In this document: in pieces, positions 50,199-59,292 of the stretch
How the letters are laid out: each line of letters starts with the position of its first letter
Numbering within the stretch: position 1 is the stretch's first letter
Notes under the pieces: generated by a model
Database searches by the model: none
Seen by the model: only the letters and a program-made list of their open reading frames with translations
What the model was told of the DNA's origin: nothing
NCBI GenBank assembly: GCA_047936785.1
Contig: CP176394.1
Direction: 5' to 3' (one strand)
Source: Acidaminobacterium chupaoyuni
Lineage (GTDB): Bacteria; Bacillota; Clostridia; Oscillospirales; Butyricicoccaceae
Length of the DNA: 64,000 bases
Position numbers and translations under genes: made by a program

Positions 50199-52658
50199 CT
50201 ATTCCTGCTCCGTTTCCTTGGCTTTGGTTTTTCCGGCCGTCTTTTTTGCCTTGCTTTCGGTTTTGCCGGCCGCTGCTTTCTTCGTGGTCTTGGCCGCCGG
50301 TTTCTTGGCGGCTTTTGCGGGTTTTTCCTCTGTTTCGGCGGCGGATGCCTTCTTCGCGGTCTTGGCCGCCGGTTTCCTGGCGGTTTTTTTCGTTTCATCG
50401 GTTTTTGCCGCGGCCGCGGTTTTCTTTGCTGTCTTGGCCGCCGGTTTCTTGGCGGCGGGCTTTTTGGCGGCGGTCTTTTTCTTGGCTTCCTTTTCGGGAA
50501 CATCCGAAACATTCTCTGTCAGTTCGGCCGCCGCGGCCTCTTCCGCTTCTTCGCCTTTCTTTTTTGTGCGGCGCTGGGGCAGCGGTTCCTCATATTCACA
50601 GCCGGGCTTATAACACACATATTTCTTTTCGGCTTTCGTATAACGCTTATAAAGCGGCTCGCCGCATTTGGGGCATTGCTTGTTGGGGGTGGGTTTATCC
50701 CAGGTCATAAAGGTGCAGGTGGGGTTCTTTTCACAGCCGTAATAATAATACCCACTTTTTGATTTTCTTTTCACTACTTTTGCGCCGCAAAGCGGGCAGA
50801 GAACGCCCGTATCTTCGGTGATGGGCTTGGTGTTTTTGCATTCGGGGTAGCCCGGGCAGGCCAAAAACTTGCCGAAGCGCCCGCTTTTGATCACCATTTT
50901 GCGCCCGCAAAGCTCACAGACCACATCGGTTTCTTCATCGCGCACTTTGATGCGTTTTTTATCCAGGTCGATCTCCGCCTGTTTCAGTTCCTGTGAAAAG
51001 CCTTCATAAAAGCGGCGCAAAACCTCGCGGTAATCCGTTTTTCCGCTTTCCACCTCGTCGAGCTTCTGCTCCATGCCGGCGGTGAAGGCCACATCGATCA
51101 CATCGTGGAATTTATCGATCATCAGATCGGTCACGGCTTCGCCCAGCGGTGTGGGTTTGAGGGCTTTTCCCTCTTTCACCACATAATCGCGGCCCAAAAC
51201 CACGGAAATGGTGGGGGCATAGGTGCTGGGGCGGCCGATTCCTTTTTCTTCCATCGTGCGGATCAGCGACGCTTCGGTATAGCGTGCGGGGGGCTGTGTA
51301 AAATGCTGTTTGGCCTGTGTGTCGCGGTGTTCGGGTTTGTCGCCTTCCTGCAAAACGGGCAGCGGCGCGCCGTCTTCATCGCCCGAAACCTCATCAAGGC
51401 CTTCTTCATAAAGCGCCAAAAAGCCGGGGAACGCCACGGTCTGGCCGGTGGCGCGGAAAATATAGCCTCCGCAGGCGATATCCGCGGAAGTGGTATCCAG
51501 CATCGCGTCGGTCATCTGGCTTGCGGTGAAGCGCGACCAGATCAGCTTATAAAGCTTATATTGATCGGGCGTCAGGCTGCGGCGGATGCTGTCGGGATCC
51601 AGCAGGGGATTTGTGGGGCGCACGGCTTCATGGGCATCCTGCGCGTTCTTTTTTGATTTGTAATGGCGCGCTTTTTCGGGCAGGTAGGGCTGGCCGAAGC
51701 GGTCGCCGATATAACTGCGCGCCGCAGCCAGCGCATCTTCCGAAATGCGCAGAGAATCGGTTCTCATATATGTGATCAAGCCGGTCAGGCCCATGCCCTC
51801 CAGCTCAACGCCTTCATAAAGCTCCTGTGCCACCATCATCGTGCGCTTTGCCGTCATCGAAAGCTTGCGCGAAGCTTCCTGCTGCAAAGTGGAAGTGATG
51901 AACGGGGGCGCGGGGGTGCGTTTTTTCTTTGCTTTCTTTACGGTTTTCACCAGATAGCTCTGCCCGTCGATGGCGCTGAGCACTTTCTGGGTCTCTTCTT
52001 CGCTGCCCAGTTCCAGCTTTCCTTTTTCATCGCCATAGAAATTGGCGTTGAAGTTTTTATTGGAAGCATTCAGGGTCACGGCGATGCTCCAATATTCCTG
52101 GGGGATAAACGCCTGGATCTCGCGTTCGCGGTCAACGATCAGGCGGGTGACCACCGATTGCACACGCCCCGCCGAAAGGCCCGAGCGCACTTTGCGCCAA
52201 AGGAAGGGCGAAAGCTGATAGCCCACGATACGGTCTAAAATGCGGCGGCCCTGCTGGGCATCCACCAGGTTCATATCGATATCTCTGGGATGCTGCACGC
52301 CGGCCGTCACGGCTTTTTTGGTGATTTCGTTAAAAGTGACGCGCTGGGTCTTGTCATCCGCCAGATGCAGCATTTCTTTCAGATGCCACGAGATCGCTTC
52401 GCCTTCGCGATCCGGGTCGGTTGCGAGATAGACGAAATCGCTTTTCTGCGCGGCGTCTTTCAGTTCATGGATGATTTTATCTTTTCCGTCGATAGGCTGA
52501 TATTTGGGGGTAAAATCCCCTTCGATATCCACGCCCATCTCTTTTTTAGGCAAATCTCTCAAATGCCCCATCGAGGCCTTCACCACAAAATCCGATCCTA
52601 AATATTTGCCGATGGTCTTCGCCTTTGCAGGGGATTCCACGATCAATAATTTCGACAT
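50199..52658 (-). CDS. topA: DNA topoisomerase I with lysine/alanine-rich C-terminal tail
   Basis: TopA relaxes negative supercoils by single-strand cutting. The 819-aa protein has the Toprim domain (LLIVESPAKAKTIGKYL, ATDPDREGEAI), the active-site Tyr in LITYMRTDSLRIS, and three Cys4 zinc ribbons (CELCGRK, CPLCGAK, CPKCGEP) at about 570-710. After them comes a tail of about 95 residues built from repeats such as KKPAAKTAKK, like histone H1 or HU-like tails, which should add non-specific DNA binding. The start is the ATG at 52656-52658 after CGGAGGAATAAG. Confidence 0.97.
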   Translation of the reverse strand: MSKLLIVESPAKAKTIGKYLGSDFVVKASMGHLRDLPKKEMGVDIEGDFTPKYQPIDGKDKIIHELKDAAQKSDFVYLATDPDREGEAISWHLKEMLHLADDKTQRVTFNEITKKAVTAGVQHPRDIDMNLVDAQQGRRILDRIVGYQLSPFLWRKVRSGLSAGRVQSVVTRLIVDREREIQAFIPQEYWSIAVTLNASNKNFNANFYGDEKGKLELGSEEETQKVLSAIDGQSYLVKTVKKAKKKRTPAPPFITSTLQQEASRKLSMTAKRTMMVAQELYEGVELEGMGLTGLITYMRTDSLRISEDALAAARSYIGDRFGQPYLPEKARHYKSKKNAQDAHEAVRPTNPLLDPDSIRRSLTPDQYKLYKLIWSRFTASQMTDAMLDTTSADIACGGYIFRATGQTVAFPGFLALYEEGLDEVSGDEDGAPLPVLQEGDKPEHRDTQAKQHFTQPPARYTEASLIRTMEEKGIGRPSTYAPTISVVLGRDYVVKEGKALKPTPLGEAVTDLMIDKFHDVIDVAFTAGMEQKLDEVESGKTDYREVLRRFYEGFSQELKQAEIDLDKKRIKVRDEETDVVCELCGRKMVIKSGRFGKFLACPGYPECKNTKPITEDTGVLCPLCGAKVVKRKSKSGYYYYGCEKNPTCTFMTWDKPTPNKQCPKCGEPLYKRYTKAEKKYVCYKPGCEYEEPLPQRRTKKKGEEAEEAAAAELTENVSDVPEKEAKKKTAAKKPAAKKPAAKTAKKTAAAAKTDETKKTARKPAAKTAKKASAAETEEKPAKAAKKPAAKTTKKAAAGKTESKAKKTAGKTKAKETEQE

Positions 52659-52834
52659 TCTTATTCCTCCGAAAACGGCGGGCACCATCTGCCGCCGGGA
52701 TGATTGGGGTTGCGGCTTGTCCGCCGCCCCGCTTTCAAACCGCGCGGCGCGCAAAAAAGCCGTTTTCCGTTTTATCTGTTTCACGCGGTTTTGCTTCTGC
52801 CGCGATGATGTTCTCTTTTACCATAACACGATTT

Positions 52835-53971
52835 TTACAGGATTTCAAAATATTTTCCGGGTAACTGTTTTATAATGCCCTTGATTTCCAACATTGTCAA
52901 GCTTGTTAAAACCTGCGCCGCCGTCATTTCGGCCCCGCGGCAAAGATCATCGATCTGTGTTTTCCCCGAAAAAGCCGCTAAAATACGCGCTTCCTGCGGG
53001 GTGACAGAAGGCATTTTCACCGGCGCGATATTTTCTTCGGCATTTTTTTCTGTTTTCTGCGGCGCGGCCTGTTTCAGCTGTTCTTCCAGCAAGGGATAAG
53101 CGCCGTCCAGCAGCTCTTCCAAAACCTGTATCGGGTCTGTGACCAGCTGTGCGCCGCTTCGAATCAGCAGATTGCAGCCCTCGCTGTGGGGGCTGTCGAT
53201 GGGGCCGGGGATGGCATAGACCTCCCGCCCCTGTTCCAGCGCATAGGAAGCGGTGATCAGCGAACCGCTTTTGCGCGGGGCTTCCACCACCAGAACCCCG
53301 TTTGCAAGGCCGCTGATGATACGGTTGCGCTTGGGAAAATCCGCGGGATAAGTGCGCGCGCCCGGCGGGGCTTCGCTCACCGCCGCGCCGTTTTCCAAGA
53401 TCCTGCGCAGCATCCCGCTGTGAGAAGCGGGATAACATTGGTCGATGGCCGTTCCAAACACCGCCACGGTGGGCGCGGCGCCTTCCAGCGCGCCTTCGTG
53501 GGCCGCCGCGTCGATGCCATAGGCCAGCCCCGAAACCACGGTCACACCGTGAGCCGAAAAAACCTGGGCGAACCGGCGGGCGATCTTTCTGCCGCCCTCG
53601 GTCGCCTTTCGCTGGCCCACCATGGCGATGGCGGGCGCTTTTTCTTCCGGCGGCAGCTGCCCTCTTTGATAAAGCACCGCGGGCGGGTCGTAAAGCTGGC
53701 GCAGCCGCGGTGGATATTCTGCATCATCGGGGCAGAGGGGGCGGATGCCCGCCGCTCTGCACTTTCTCAAAATTTCTTCGGCGTCTTCTCTGCCCTGTTG
53801 TTTCAGGGCCGCCCGCTCTTTGGGCGAAAGCAGCTCGCACCGGTTCCATTCCCCGGGGCCTGCTAAACAAAAAGCTTCGGCCGAACCAAATCGCTCGACC
53901 AAAGCCATTATTTTATGGGGCGGCAGAGCAATGGTTTGCCGCATCCAGATCCATGCCAGCGCTTTCTCCAT
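52835..53971 (-). CDS. dprA: DNA processing protein DprA (Smf)
   Basis: DprA binds incoming single-stranded DNA and loads RecA during transformation. The 378-aa protein has an N-terminal helical part, the Rossmann-like DprA domain (AIAMVGQRKATEGG, VVSGLAYGIDAAAHEGAL, PADFPKRNRIISGLANGVLVVEA, SGSLITASYALEQGREVYAIPG) and a C-terminal winged helix (TQIDDLCRGAEMTAAQVLTSLTMLEIKG). GGGAG precedes the ATG. The topA-dprA pairing is standard. Presence of dprA alone does not prove competence. The 176-bp gap to topA holds nothing clear. Confidence 0.96.
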   Translation of the reverse strand: MEKALAWIWMRQTIALPPHKIMALVERFGSAEAFCLAGPGEWNRCELLSPKERAALKQQGREDAEEILRKCRAAGIRPLCPDDAEYPPRLRQLYDPPAVLYQRGQLPPEEKAPAIAMVGQRKATEGGRKIARRFAQVFSAHGVTVVSGLAYGIDAAAHEGALEGAAPTVAVFGTAIDQCYPASHSGMLRRILENGAAVSEAPPGARTYPADFPKRNRIISGLANGVLVVEAPRKSGSLITASYALEQGREVYAIPGPIDSPHSEGCNLLIRSGAQLVTDPIQVLEELLDGAYPLLEEQLKQAAPQKTEKNAEENIAPVKMPSVTPQEARILAAFSGKTQIDDLCRGAEMTAAQVLTSLTMLEIKGIIKQLPGKYFEIL

Positions 53972-54003
53972 TGTTCTCCCGCCCCTTTTTATTTTTTATT
54001 CCG

Positions 54004-54762
54004 CTATTGTTTTATTCTGCGCATTTCCCACATCACGATGGCCGAAGCCACACCGGCGTTCAAAGATTCCGCCCCCGAGATGGGGATAATCACATTCTTT
54101 CTGCAATGCTCCATCATTTCACGGCTGACGCCCTTTGCCTCGTTGCCGATCACAACGCCCGCCGCCGAAAGATCCACTTTGCGGATATCTTCGGCATCCG
54201 CCGTCAGCGCGGCGGCATAAAGCGGCAGATCCTGTTCTTCCGCCTGCTGCCAAAGCGCTTCTCTGGCGATCTGCGAAACTTTCACGCGAAAAATCGAGCC
54301 CATGGTGGCGCGAATGGTTTTCGGATGATACAGGTCGGCGCAGCTGCCCGTCAAAACAACGGGGATGCCGAAAGCTTCCGCCGTGCGCAGGGCCGTGCCC
54401 AGGTTGCCGGGGTCGCGCACATCCTCTAAGATCAGCGCCGCTTCTTTCAAAAGCCGGGCCGGTTTTTCGGGGCGGCCGCAAAGAAACAATACGCCCTGGG
54501 GCGCTTCCACATCGCTCATGGCGGCCATCAGCTGTTCGGAAACCGCCACCGTATCGGTGCAAAAGCGCTCAAGCGGCCAGAGGTCTTCCCGCTCGCGGCT
54601 CAAAAAAAGGCGGCGGATCTCCATTCCGCTTTCTGCGGCTTCGCGCAAAAGCTTTTCGCCTTCACAAACGAAGCAGCCTTCTTTTTGCCGAAAACGCCCG
54701 TCTTTCTGCAAACGGATCACCCGTTTCACGGCGGGGTTCTCCCTGCTGATGATCTCCTGCAT
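54004..54762 (-). CDS. SpoU/TrmH-family rRNA or tRNA 2'-O-methyltransferase
   Basis: The protein (253 aa) has an N-terminal substrate-binding domain (ENPAVKRVIRLQKDGRFRQKEGCFVCEG) and a SPOUT domain with EDVRDPGNLGTALRTAEAFG, SIFRVKV, GVVIGNEAKGVS and IPISGAESLNAGVASAIVMWE. The ATG at 54760-54762 begins one base after the ktrA stop; a longer frame would overlap ktrA. The RNA target cannot be told from the sequence. Confidence 0.92.
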   Translation of the reverse strand: MQEIISRENPAVKRVIRLQKDGRFRQKEGCFVCEGEKLLREAAESGMEIRRLFLSREREDLWPLERFCTDTVAVSEQLMAAMSDVEAPQGVLFLCGRPEKPARLLKEAALILEDVRDPGNLGTALRTAEAFGIPVVLTGSCADLYHPKTIRATMGSIFRVKVSQIAREALWQQAEEQDLPLYAAALTADAEDIRKVDLSAAGVVIGNEAKGVSREMMEHCRKNVIIPISGAESLNAGVASAIVMWEMRRIKQ

Positions 54763-54763
54763 C

Positions 54764-55411
54764 TTACACCAGCTTTTTGATATCGTCGTTTGCGCCGATG
54801 ACCACCAGCACATCGCCATAGGTGATCACATAATCGGGGCCGGGCGAAACATTGATGGTCTGCCCCTGTTTGGTTTTCACCGCCAGAATGTTGATGCCGT
54901 ATTTAGCGCGCACATCGATTTGGCGGATGGTTTTGGTGCACCATTTTTCGGGCGCGCCCACTTCAACGATGCTGTAATCTTCCGAAATATCGATATAATC
55001 GATGATGTTGGAAGAAGAGATCAGCTGGGCGAACCGCGCGCCGGTATCCGCTTCGGGGAAGACGATGCGGTCTGCGCCGATGCGGCGAAGCACTTTAACA
55101 TGCAGATCGTCGTTGCCCTTTGCGATCACATGCTTGACGCCCAGTTCTTTCAGCATCAGAGTGATCAAAATATTATCCTGGATATTGTCTGCGAACGCCA
55201 CGACGGCGTAATCGAAATTGCGCACGCCGATGCTTCTGAGCACCTGTTCATCGCGGGCGTCTGCCGTTACCGCGTGGCTTACGGAATCGGCGATGCGATG
55301 CACCGCGTCTTCATCTTTATCCACCACCAGCACTTCATGGCCCATGCGATAAAGCTCACGCGCCAATGCCGTTCCGAAACGGCCCAACCCAATTACTACA
55401 AAAGATTCCAT
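54764..55411 (-). CDS. ktrA: Potassium uptake regulatory subunit KtrA/TrkA
   Basis: KtrA forms a cytoplasmic octameric gating ring for the KtrB potassium channel-like transporter. The 215-aa protein has an RCK N domain with the nucleotide-binding GLGRFGTALARELYRMGHEV and acidic VVDKDE, then a TrkA-C domain (APEKWCTKTIRQIDVR to YGDVLVVIGAND) that binds c-di-AMP in several Bacillota. It follows ktrB by 16 bp in the same operon. Confidence 0.94.
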   Translation of the reverse strand: MESFVVIGLGRFGTALARELYRMGHEVLVVDKDEDAVHRIADSVSHAVTADARDEQVLRSIGVRNFDYAVVAFADNIQDNILITLMLKELGVKHVIAKGNDDLHVKVLRRIGADRIVFPEADTGARFAQLISSSNIIDYIDISEDYSIVEVGAPEKWCTKTIRQIDVRAKYGINILAVKTKQGQTINVSPGPDYVITYGDVLVVIGANDDIKKLV

Positions 55412-55427
55412 ATTCTTTCCTCCGTTA

Positions 55428-56804
55428 TTATCCGATCATCACGCGAGCGGGCGGGAACTGGATCTTCGGCTCTGCGGCATGCCCTCTCATCATGGCCGCA
55501 ACACCCAAGGTGATAATTCCAACGCGCCCGATATACATCAGCGAAACTAAAATCAAAAGCGACGGCGCCGATAAATTGGGGGTCAGCCCCAAGGTAAGGC
55601 CCACCGTGCCAAAAGCCGAAACACATTCAAAAAGTGCCGAACTGAGGGCCACATGATCGATGGCGGCCACTAAAAATGTGCCGATGCTCACGGCGGTGAG
55701 GCCCACCACAAATACCGATAACGCATCGATCACAGAGCGGTATTGCAGCGATCTGCCGTTGATGATGGGCTGGTAAGTGCCCTTCAGCGCCGAAAGGGCT
55801 GATGTGATAAGCACGGCGAAGGTCACGGTTTTGATACCGCCGGCCGTCGATCCCGGCGAACCGCCGATGAACATCAGCCCCACGCTGACGGCTTTTGAAA
55901 CATTGGTCAGCGCCGCCTGATCCACCTGGGCGTATCCCGCCGTTCTGGTGGTGACCGATTGGAAAAAGGCGCTCAGCAGCTTGCCGAACACATTCTGATC
56001 GCCGAAAGTGCCGGGGTTATGATATTCCGCCACAAAAAAGCTCAGCGTGCCCAGAACAAGCAGGATGGCCGTGGTTCTCAGCACGATCTTGGTGTGGGTA
56101 TGCAGGCGGCCCTTTTCGGAAGAAGCGTAAATATCGCTCCAGACAAAAAAGCCCAGGCCGCCTATCACGATCAGCAGCGCAATGGTGATCGTCACCACAA
56201 AATCGCCGCGATAGGAACCCAGTGAAGAAAACGCGCCGCGGTCGCCCAGAATATCGAACCCCGCGTTGCAGAACGCCGATATGGCGTGGAAGATGCCGCG
56301 GGTGATGCCGCCCCAAATGCCATAATCGCGGGCGAACCTCACCGATAAGATCAGCGCGCCCATGCCCTCGAACAGCAGAGTGCCATAAAGGATCTGGCGC
56401 ACCATGCGCACCATGCCCGACATATCGCTCAGGTTCAGAGAAGAACTGATGAGCAGGCGTTCGCGCATTGAAATTTTGCGGCGCAGCAGCAGCGAAAACG
56501 CGGTGGCCAGCGTCATGAACCCAAGGCCGCCCGTTTGGATGAGCAGAATGATGACCACCTGCCCAAAGGGGCTCCAGAATAAATAGGTGTCTTCCACGAT
56601 CAGCCCCGTGACGCAGGTGGCCGAAGTGGCGGTGAACAGTGAAGTGATGAAGCCTGCGCTTTCGCCGCTGCGCGTGGCAAAAGGCAGCATCAGAAGCGCC
56701 GTGCCGATCAAAATGACCAGCGCAAACCCGATGACGATCACGCGAACGGGCGGCAGGTTCTTTCGATAGTTTTTTACTTTTTGCGTTAGCTCTAATCTTT
56801 GCAT
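55428..56804 (-). CDS. ktrB: Potassium transporter subunit KtrB (TrkH family)
   Basis: The membrane subunit of the Ktr potassium uptake system, sodium-dependent in studied cases. The 459-aa protein has about eight to ten hydrophobic helices and the four pore-loop repeats with filter glycines (for example TSATCVTGL, SAFCNAGFD, GSPGSTAGGIKT, SAFGTVGLTLGL). I choose the ATG at 56802-56804 (MQRLELTQKVKN), preceded by AGGGA; the longer frame to 56873 reads through leader hairpins. It is the first gene of ktrB-ktrA, with its own promoter. Confidence 0.94.
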   Translation of the reverse strand: MQRLELTQKVKNYRKNLPPVRVIVIGFALVILIGTALLMLPFATRSGESAGFITSLFTATSATCVTGLIVEDTYLFWSPFGQVVIILLIQTGGLGFMTLATAFSLLLRRKISMRERLLISSSLNLSDMSGMVRMVRQILYGTLLFEGMGALILSVRFARDYGIWGGITRGIFHAISAFCNAGFDILGDRGAFSSLGSYRGDFVVTITIALLIVIGGLGFFVWSDIYASSEKGRLHTHTKIVLRTTAILLVLGTLSFFVAEYHNPGTFGDQNVFGKLLSAFFQSVTTRTAGYAQVDQAALTNVSKAVSVGLMFIGGSPGSTAGGIKTVTFAVLITSALSALKGTYQPIINGRSLQYRSVIDALSVFVVGLTAVSIGTFLVAAIDHVALSSALFECVSAFGTVGLTLGLTPNLSAPSLLILVSLMYIGRVGIITLGVAAMMRGHAAEPKIQFPPARVMIG

Positions 56805-56963
56805 AACATATCCCTGCGGCAAATGCCGCTCTCTCCGATTTCTCCCAAACACTATAGAGAAAACCTGACGCACTCTCTCGCCAGGTTTGTTCTGTCGCTG
56901 GTTTTAAAAGTTTTCGTTTGATGTTTCGCTTTCTCAAAGCGCCAAAGCACCTTTTCTCTACGC
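56805..56963 (-). promoter_or_regulatory. Structured 5' leader of ktrB-ktrA, class not recognised
   Basis: The predicted transcript begins near 56964 and runs about 160 nt before ktrB. It contains hairpins CGCTTT/AAAGCG (56927-56941), AAACCTG/CAGGTTT (56861-56888) and GCGGCA/TGCCGC (56816-56829), the last immediately ahead of the AGGGA ribosome-binding site and able to influence it. I do not find the conserved segments of the ydaO c-di-AMP riboswitch. Confidence 0.5.
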
Positions 56964-56970
56964 GGTGGTT

Positions 56971-56999
56971 AGTATAGCATAGGGGTTTTAAAGTTTCAA
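56971..56999 (-). promoter_or_regulatory. Promoter of ktrB-ktrA
   Basis: On the minus strand TTGAAA (56994-56999), 17-bp spacer, TATACT (56971-56976). Confidence 0.75.
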
Positions 57000-57084
57000 G
57001 TCAAGAGGCGCTTTCTTTTCCATGCTTTTTTGGGTGTTTTACCGTTTTCTTTTTGGTCATACCCACTTTTGACTGATTTTATAC

Positions 57085-57121
57085 AAAAAACGGCAGCGCC
57101 CCTCGCCGGATCGCCGCCGTT
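57085..57121 (-). terminator. Terminator of the greA-lysS operon
   Basis: ACGGCAGCG (57091-57099) and CGCCGCCGT (57113-57121) pair with one mismatch; on the minus strand the stem is followed by TTTTTTGTAT. Confidence 0.75.
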
Positions 57122-57133
57122 TTTTCAATTGGT

Positions 57134-58666
57134 TTAATCCAAGGGCTTCATGGTGGGGAAAAGCAGAACATCGCGAATGGAGGGCGCGCCTGTCAGCAGC
57201 ATGACAAAACGGTCGATGCCGATGCCGATGCCGCCTGTGGGAGGCATGCCGTATTCCAGCGCTGTCAGGAAATCTTCATCCACGCCGCTGGCTTCATCAT
57301 CGCCGTGCTGCTTGAGATATTCCTGATATTCAAAGCGCTCGCGCTGATCGATGGGGTCGTTGAGCTCGCTGAAAGCGTTGGCATATTCGCGGCCGCCGAT
57401 AAACAGTTCAAAGCGCTGGGTATAGCCGGGGTGGGCCGGGTCTTTTTTGGCCAGGGGGCTGATCTCCAGCGGATGCCCGAAAATAAAGGTGGGCTGTTCC
57501 AGCTTGCTTTCCACATATTCTTCGAAGAACAGGTTGAGAATATCGCCCTTCTTGTGGCGTTCTTCCACCTCGATATGGTGCTCTTTGGCCACGGCTGCGG
57601 CAGCCTGTGTGTCGGCCAGCTGGTCGAAATCCACGCCGCTGTATTTCTTCACGGCTTCGGTCATGGTCATGCGGTTAAAGGGTTTTTCCATATCGATGGT
57701 CAGGCCGTCTAACTGGGCGATGGCTTCGCCGCCCAAAATCTTGCGGCCCACCGAACGCATCAGACCTTCGCAAAGGTTCATCATGCCCTCGATATCGGTG
57801 TAAGCCTGATACAGTTCCATCAATGTGAATTCGGGGTTATGGCGCGTATCCATGCCTTCGTTGCGGAAAACGCGGCCGATTTCATAAACTTTATCGAAAC
57901 CGCCCACGATCAGGCGTTTCAGATGCAGTTCCAGCGCAATGCGCAGATACATATCCATATCCAGCGTATTGTGGTGGGTGATGAAGGGGCGCGCCGCGGC
58001 GCCGCCCGCCTGGGTGTGCAGGATGGGGGTCTCCACTTCCATGAAGCCTTCTTCATCCAGATAATTGCGCACTTCCTTGATGATGCGGCTGCGCTTGGCA
58101 AAAACCTCTCTCACATCGGGGTTCACGATCAGATCCACATAGCGCTGGCGATAGCGCAGATCGGTGTCTTTCAGGCCATGCCATTTTTCGGGCAGGGGCA
58201 GAAGGCTTTTCGATAACAGCGTGATCTCGGTCACTTTCACGCTGATCTCGCCCATTTTTGTGCGGAAGATTTCGCCCTTTACGCCCACGATATCGCCGAT
58301 ATCGAATTTTTTGAACGCGGCATATTCTTCTTCGCCCACATTGTCGCGGCGAACATAAAGCTGGATGTTGCCCGTGGTGTCGCGCAGATCGGCGAAGCTG
58401 GCTTTGCCCATCACGCGCTTGCTCATCAGGCGCCCGCCCAGCGCCACAAATTCGCCGGTTTCATGTTCGGGTTCGATCTCAGCGAATTTTTCTTTGATCT
58501 GGGCGGCATAGCTATCCACGGGATATTTGGTGATCAGAAACGGGTCGTTTCCGGCGGCGCGCAGCGCTTCCAGTTTTTCACGGCGCACCCGCAGGATCTC
58601 GCTCATTTTTTCCTGTTCCTGCTGCTGTGTCAATTCTTCCTGCTGTGTTGTCTTTTCTTCGTTCAT
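57134..58666 (-). CDS. lysS: Lysyl-tRNA synthetase, class II
   Basis: LysS charges tRNA-Lys. The 510-aa protein has the N-terminal OB-fold anticodon-binding domain (GGRLMSKRVMGKASFADLRD) and class II motifs: motif 2 around FRNEGMDTRHNPEFTLME and motif 3 in GIGIGIDRFVML. The ATG at 58664-58666 follows GGAGGAATATTG; an ATG at 58684 lies upstream of that site. It follows greA by about 73 bp, a common Bacillota arrangement. Confidence 0.98.
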   Translation of the reverse strand: MNEEKTTQQEELTQQQEQEKMSEILRVRREKLEALRAAGNDPFLITKYPVDSYAAQIKEKFAEIEPEHETGEFVALGGRLMSKRVMGKASFADLRDTTGNIQLYVRRDNVGEEEYAAFKKFDIGDIVGVKGEIFRTKMGEISVKVTEITLLSKSLLPLPEKWHGLKDTDLRYRQRYVDLIVNPDVREVFAKRSRIIKEVRNYLDEEGFMEVETPILHTQAGGAAARPFITHHNTLDMDMYLRIALELHLKRLIVGGFDKVYEIGRVFRNEGMDTRHNPEFTLMELYQAYTDIEGMMNLCEGLMRSVGRKILGGEAIAQLDGLTIDMEKPFNRMTMTEAVKKYSGVDFDQLADTQAAAAVAKEHHIEVEERHKKGDILNLFFEEYVESKLEQPTFIFGHPLEISPLAKKDPAHPGYTQRFELFIGGREYANAFSELNDPIDQRERFEYQEYLKQHGDDEASGVDEDFLTALEYGMPPTGGIGIGIDRFVMLLTGAPSIRDVLLFPTMKPLD

Positions 58667-58739
58667 CAATATTCCTCCATGCAAAAGCGCGGCCGCCCTG
58701 CTTTTTTGTTCGGGTGGCCGTCTTTGCGTTATTCATGCT

Positions 58740-59213
58740 TTAACGGGTAATCTCTAAAATTTTATATTGAATGTTCCCCACCGGCGCTTCCACGGTGACG
58801 ACATCGCCCACGCCGCGGCCATAAAGGGCTTTGCCCAGGGGCGATTCATCGGAAATGCGCTGCTGGCTGGGGTTGGCTTCCTGCGCGCCCACGATGAAAT
58901 ATTCTTCTTCATCGTCGTCTTCCAGTTCAACGATCTTCACTTTTGTGCCCATGCTCACATGCTGGGTGGTGATGGCTTCTTCGTTGATGATGACGGCGTT
59001 TGCCAAAACATTTTCCAGTTCGGCAATGCGCGAATACAGTTTGCCCTGTTCGTTTTTGGCTTCGTCATATTCGCTGTTTTCGGAAAGGTCGCCAAAAGAA
59101 CGGGCTTCTTTGATCTGGTCTGCCACTTCTTTTTCGCGCACGGTTTTCAGATATTCTAATTCTTCTTTGATTTCTTTTAATCTTTCTTCTGTCAGTGTGA
59201 ACTGTTTCGCCAT
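58740..59213 (-). CDS. greA: Transcription elongation factor GreA
   Basis: GreA rescues backtracked RNA polymerase by stimulating transcript cleavage. The 157-aa protein has the N-terminal coiled coil with acidic tip (ARSFGDLSENSEYDEAKNEQG) and the C-terminal FKBP-like domain (SDESPLGKALYGRGVGDVV). The ATG at 59211-59213 (MAKQFTLTEE) stands 7 nt after AGGAGG. Confidence 0.97.
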   Translation of the reverse strand: MAKQFTLTEERLKEIKEELEYLKTVREKEVADQIKEARSFGDLSENSEYDEAKNEQGKLYSRIAELENVLANAVIINEEAITTQHVSMGTKVKIVELEDDDEEEYFIVGAQEANPSQQRISDESPLGKALYGRGVGDVVTVEAPVGNIQYKILEITR

Positions 59214-59292
59214 AATATCCTCCTGCAATCTGCCCCGATGGGCACACTTCTATCATTATATTAATTCATTATATTTCTGCCAAACAGCGATG

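Noticed and set aside
56805..56963. c-di-AMP (ydaO/yuaA) riboswitch in front of ktrB
   Set aside because: Function would fit, but the conserved GGGUGAAUCC-type segments are not found.
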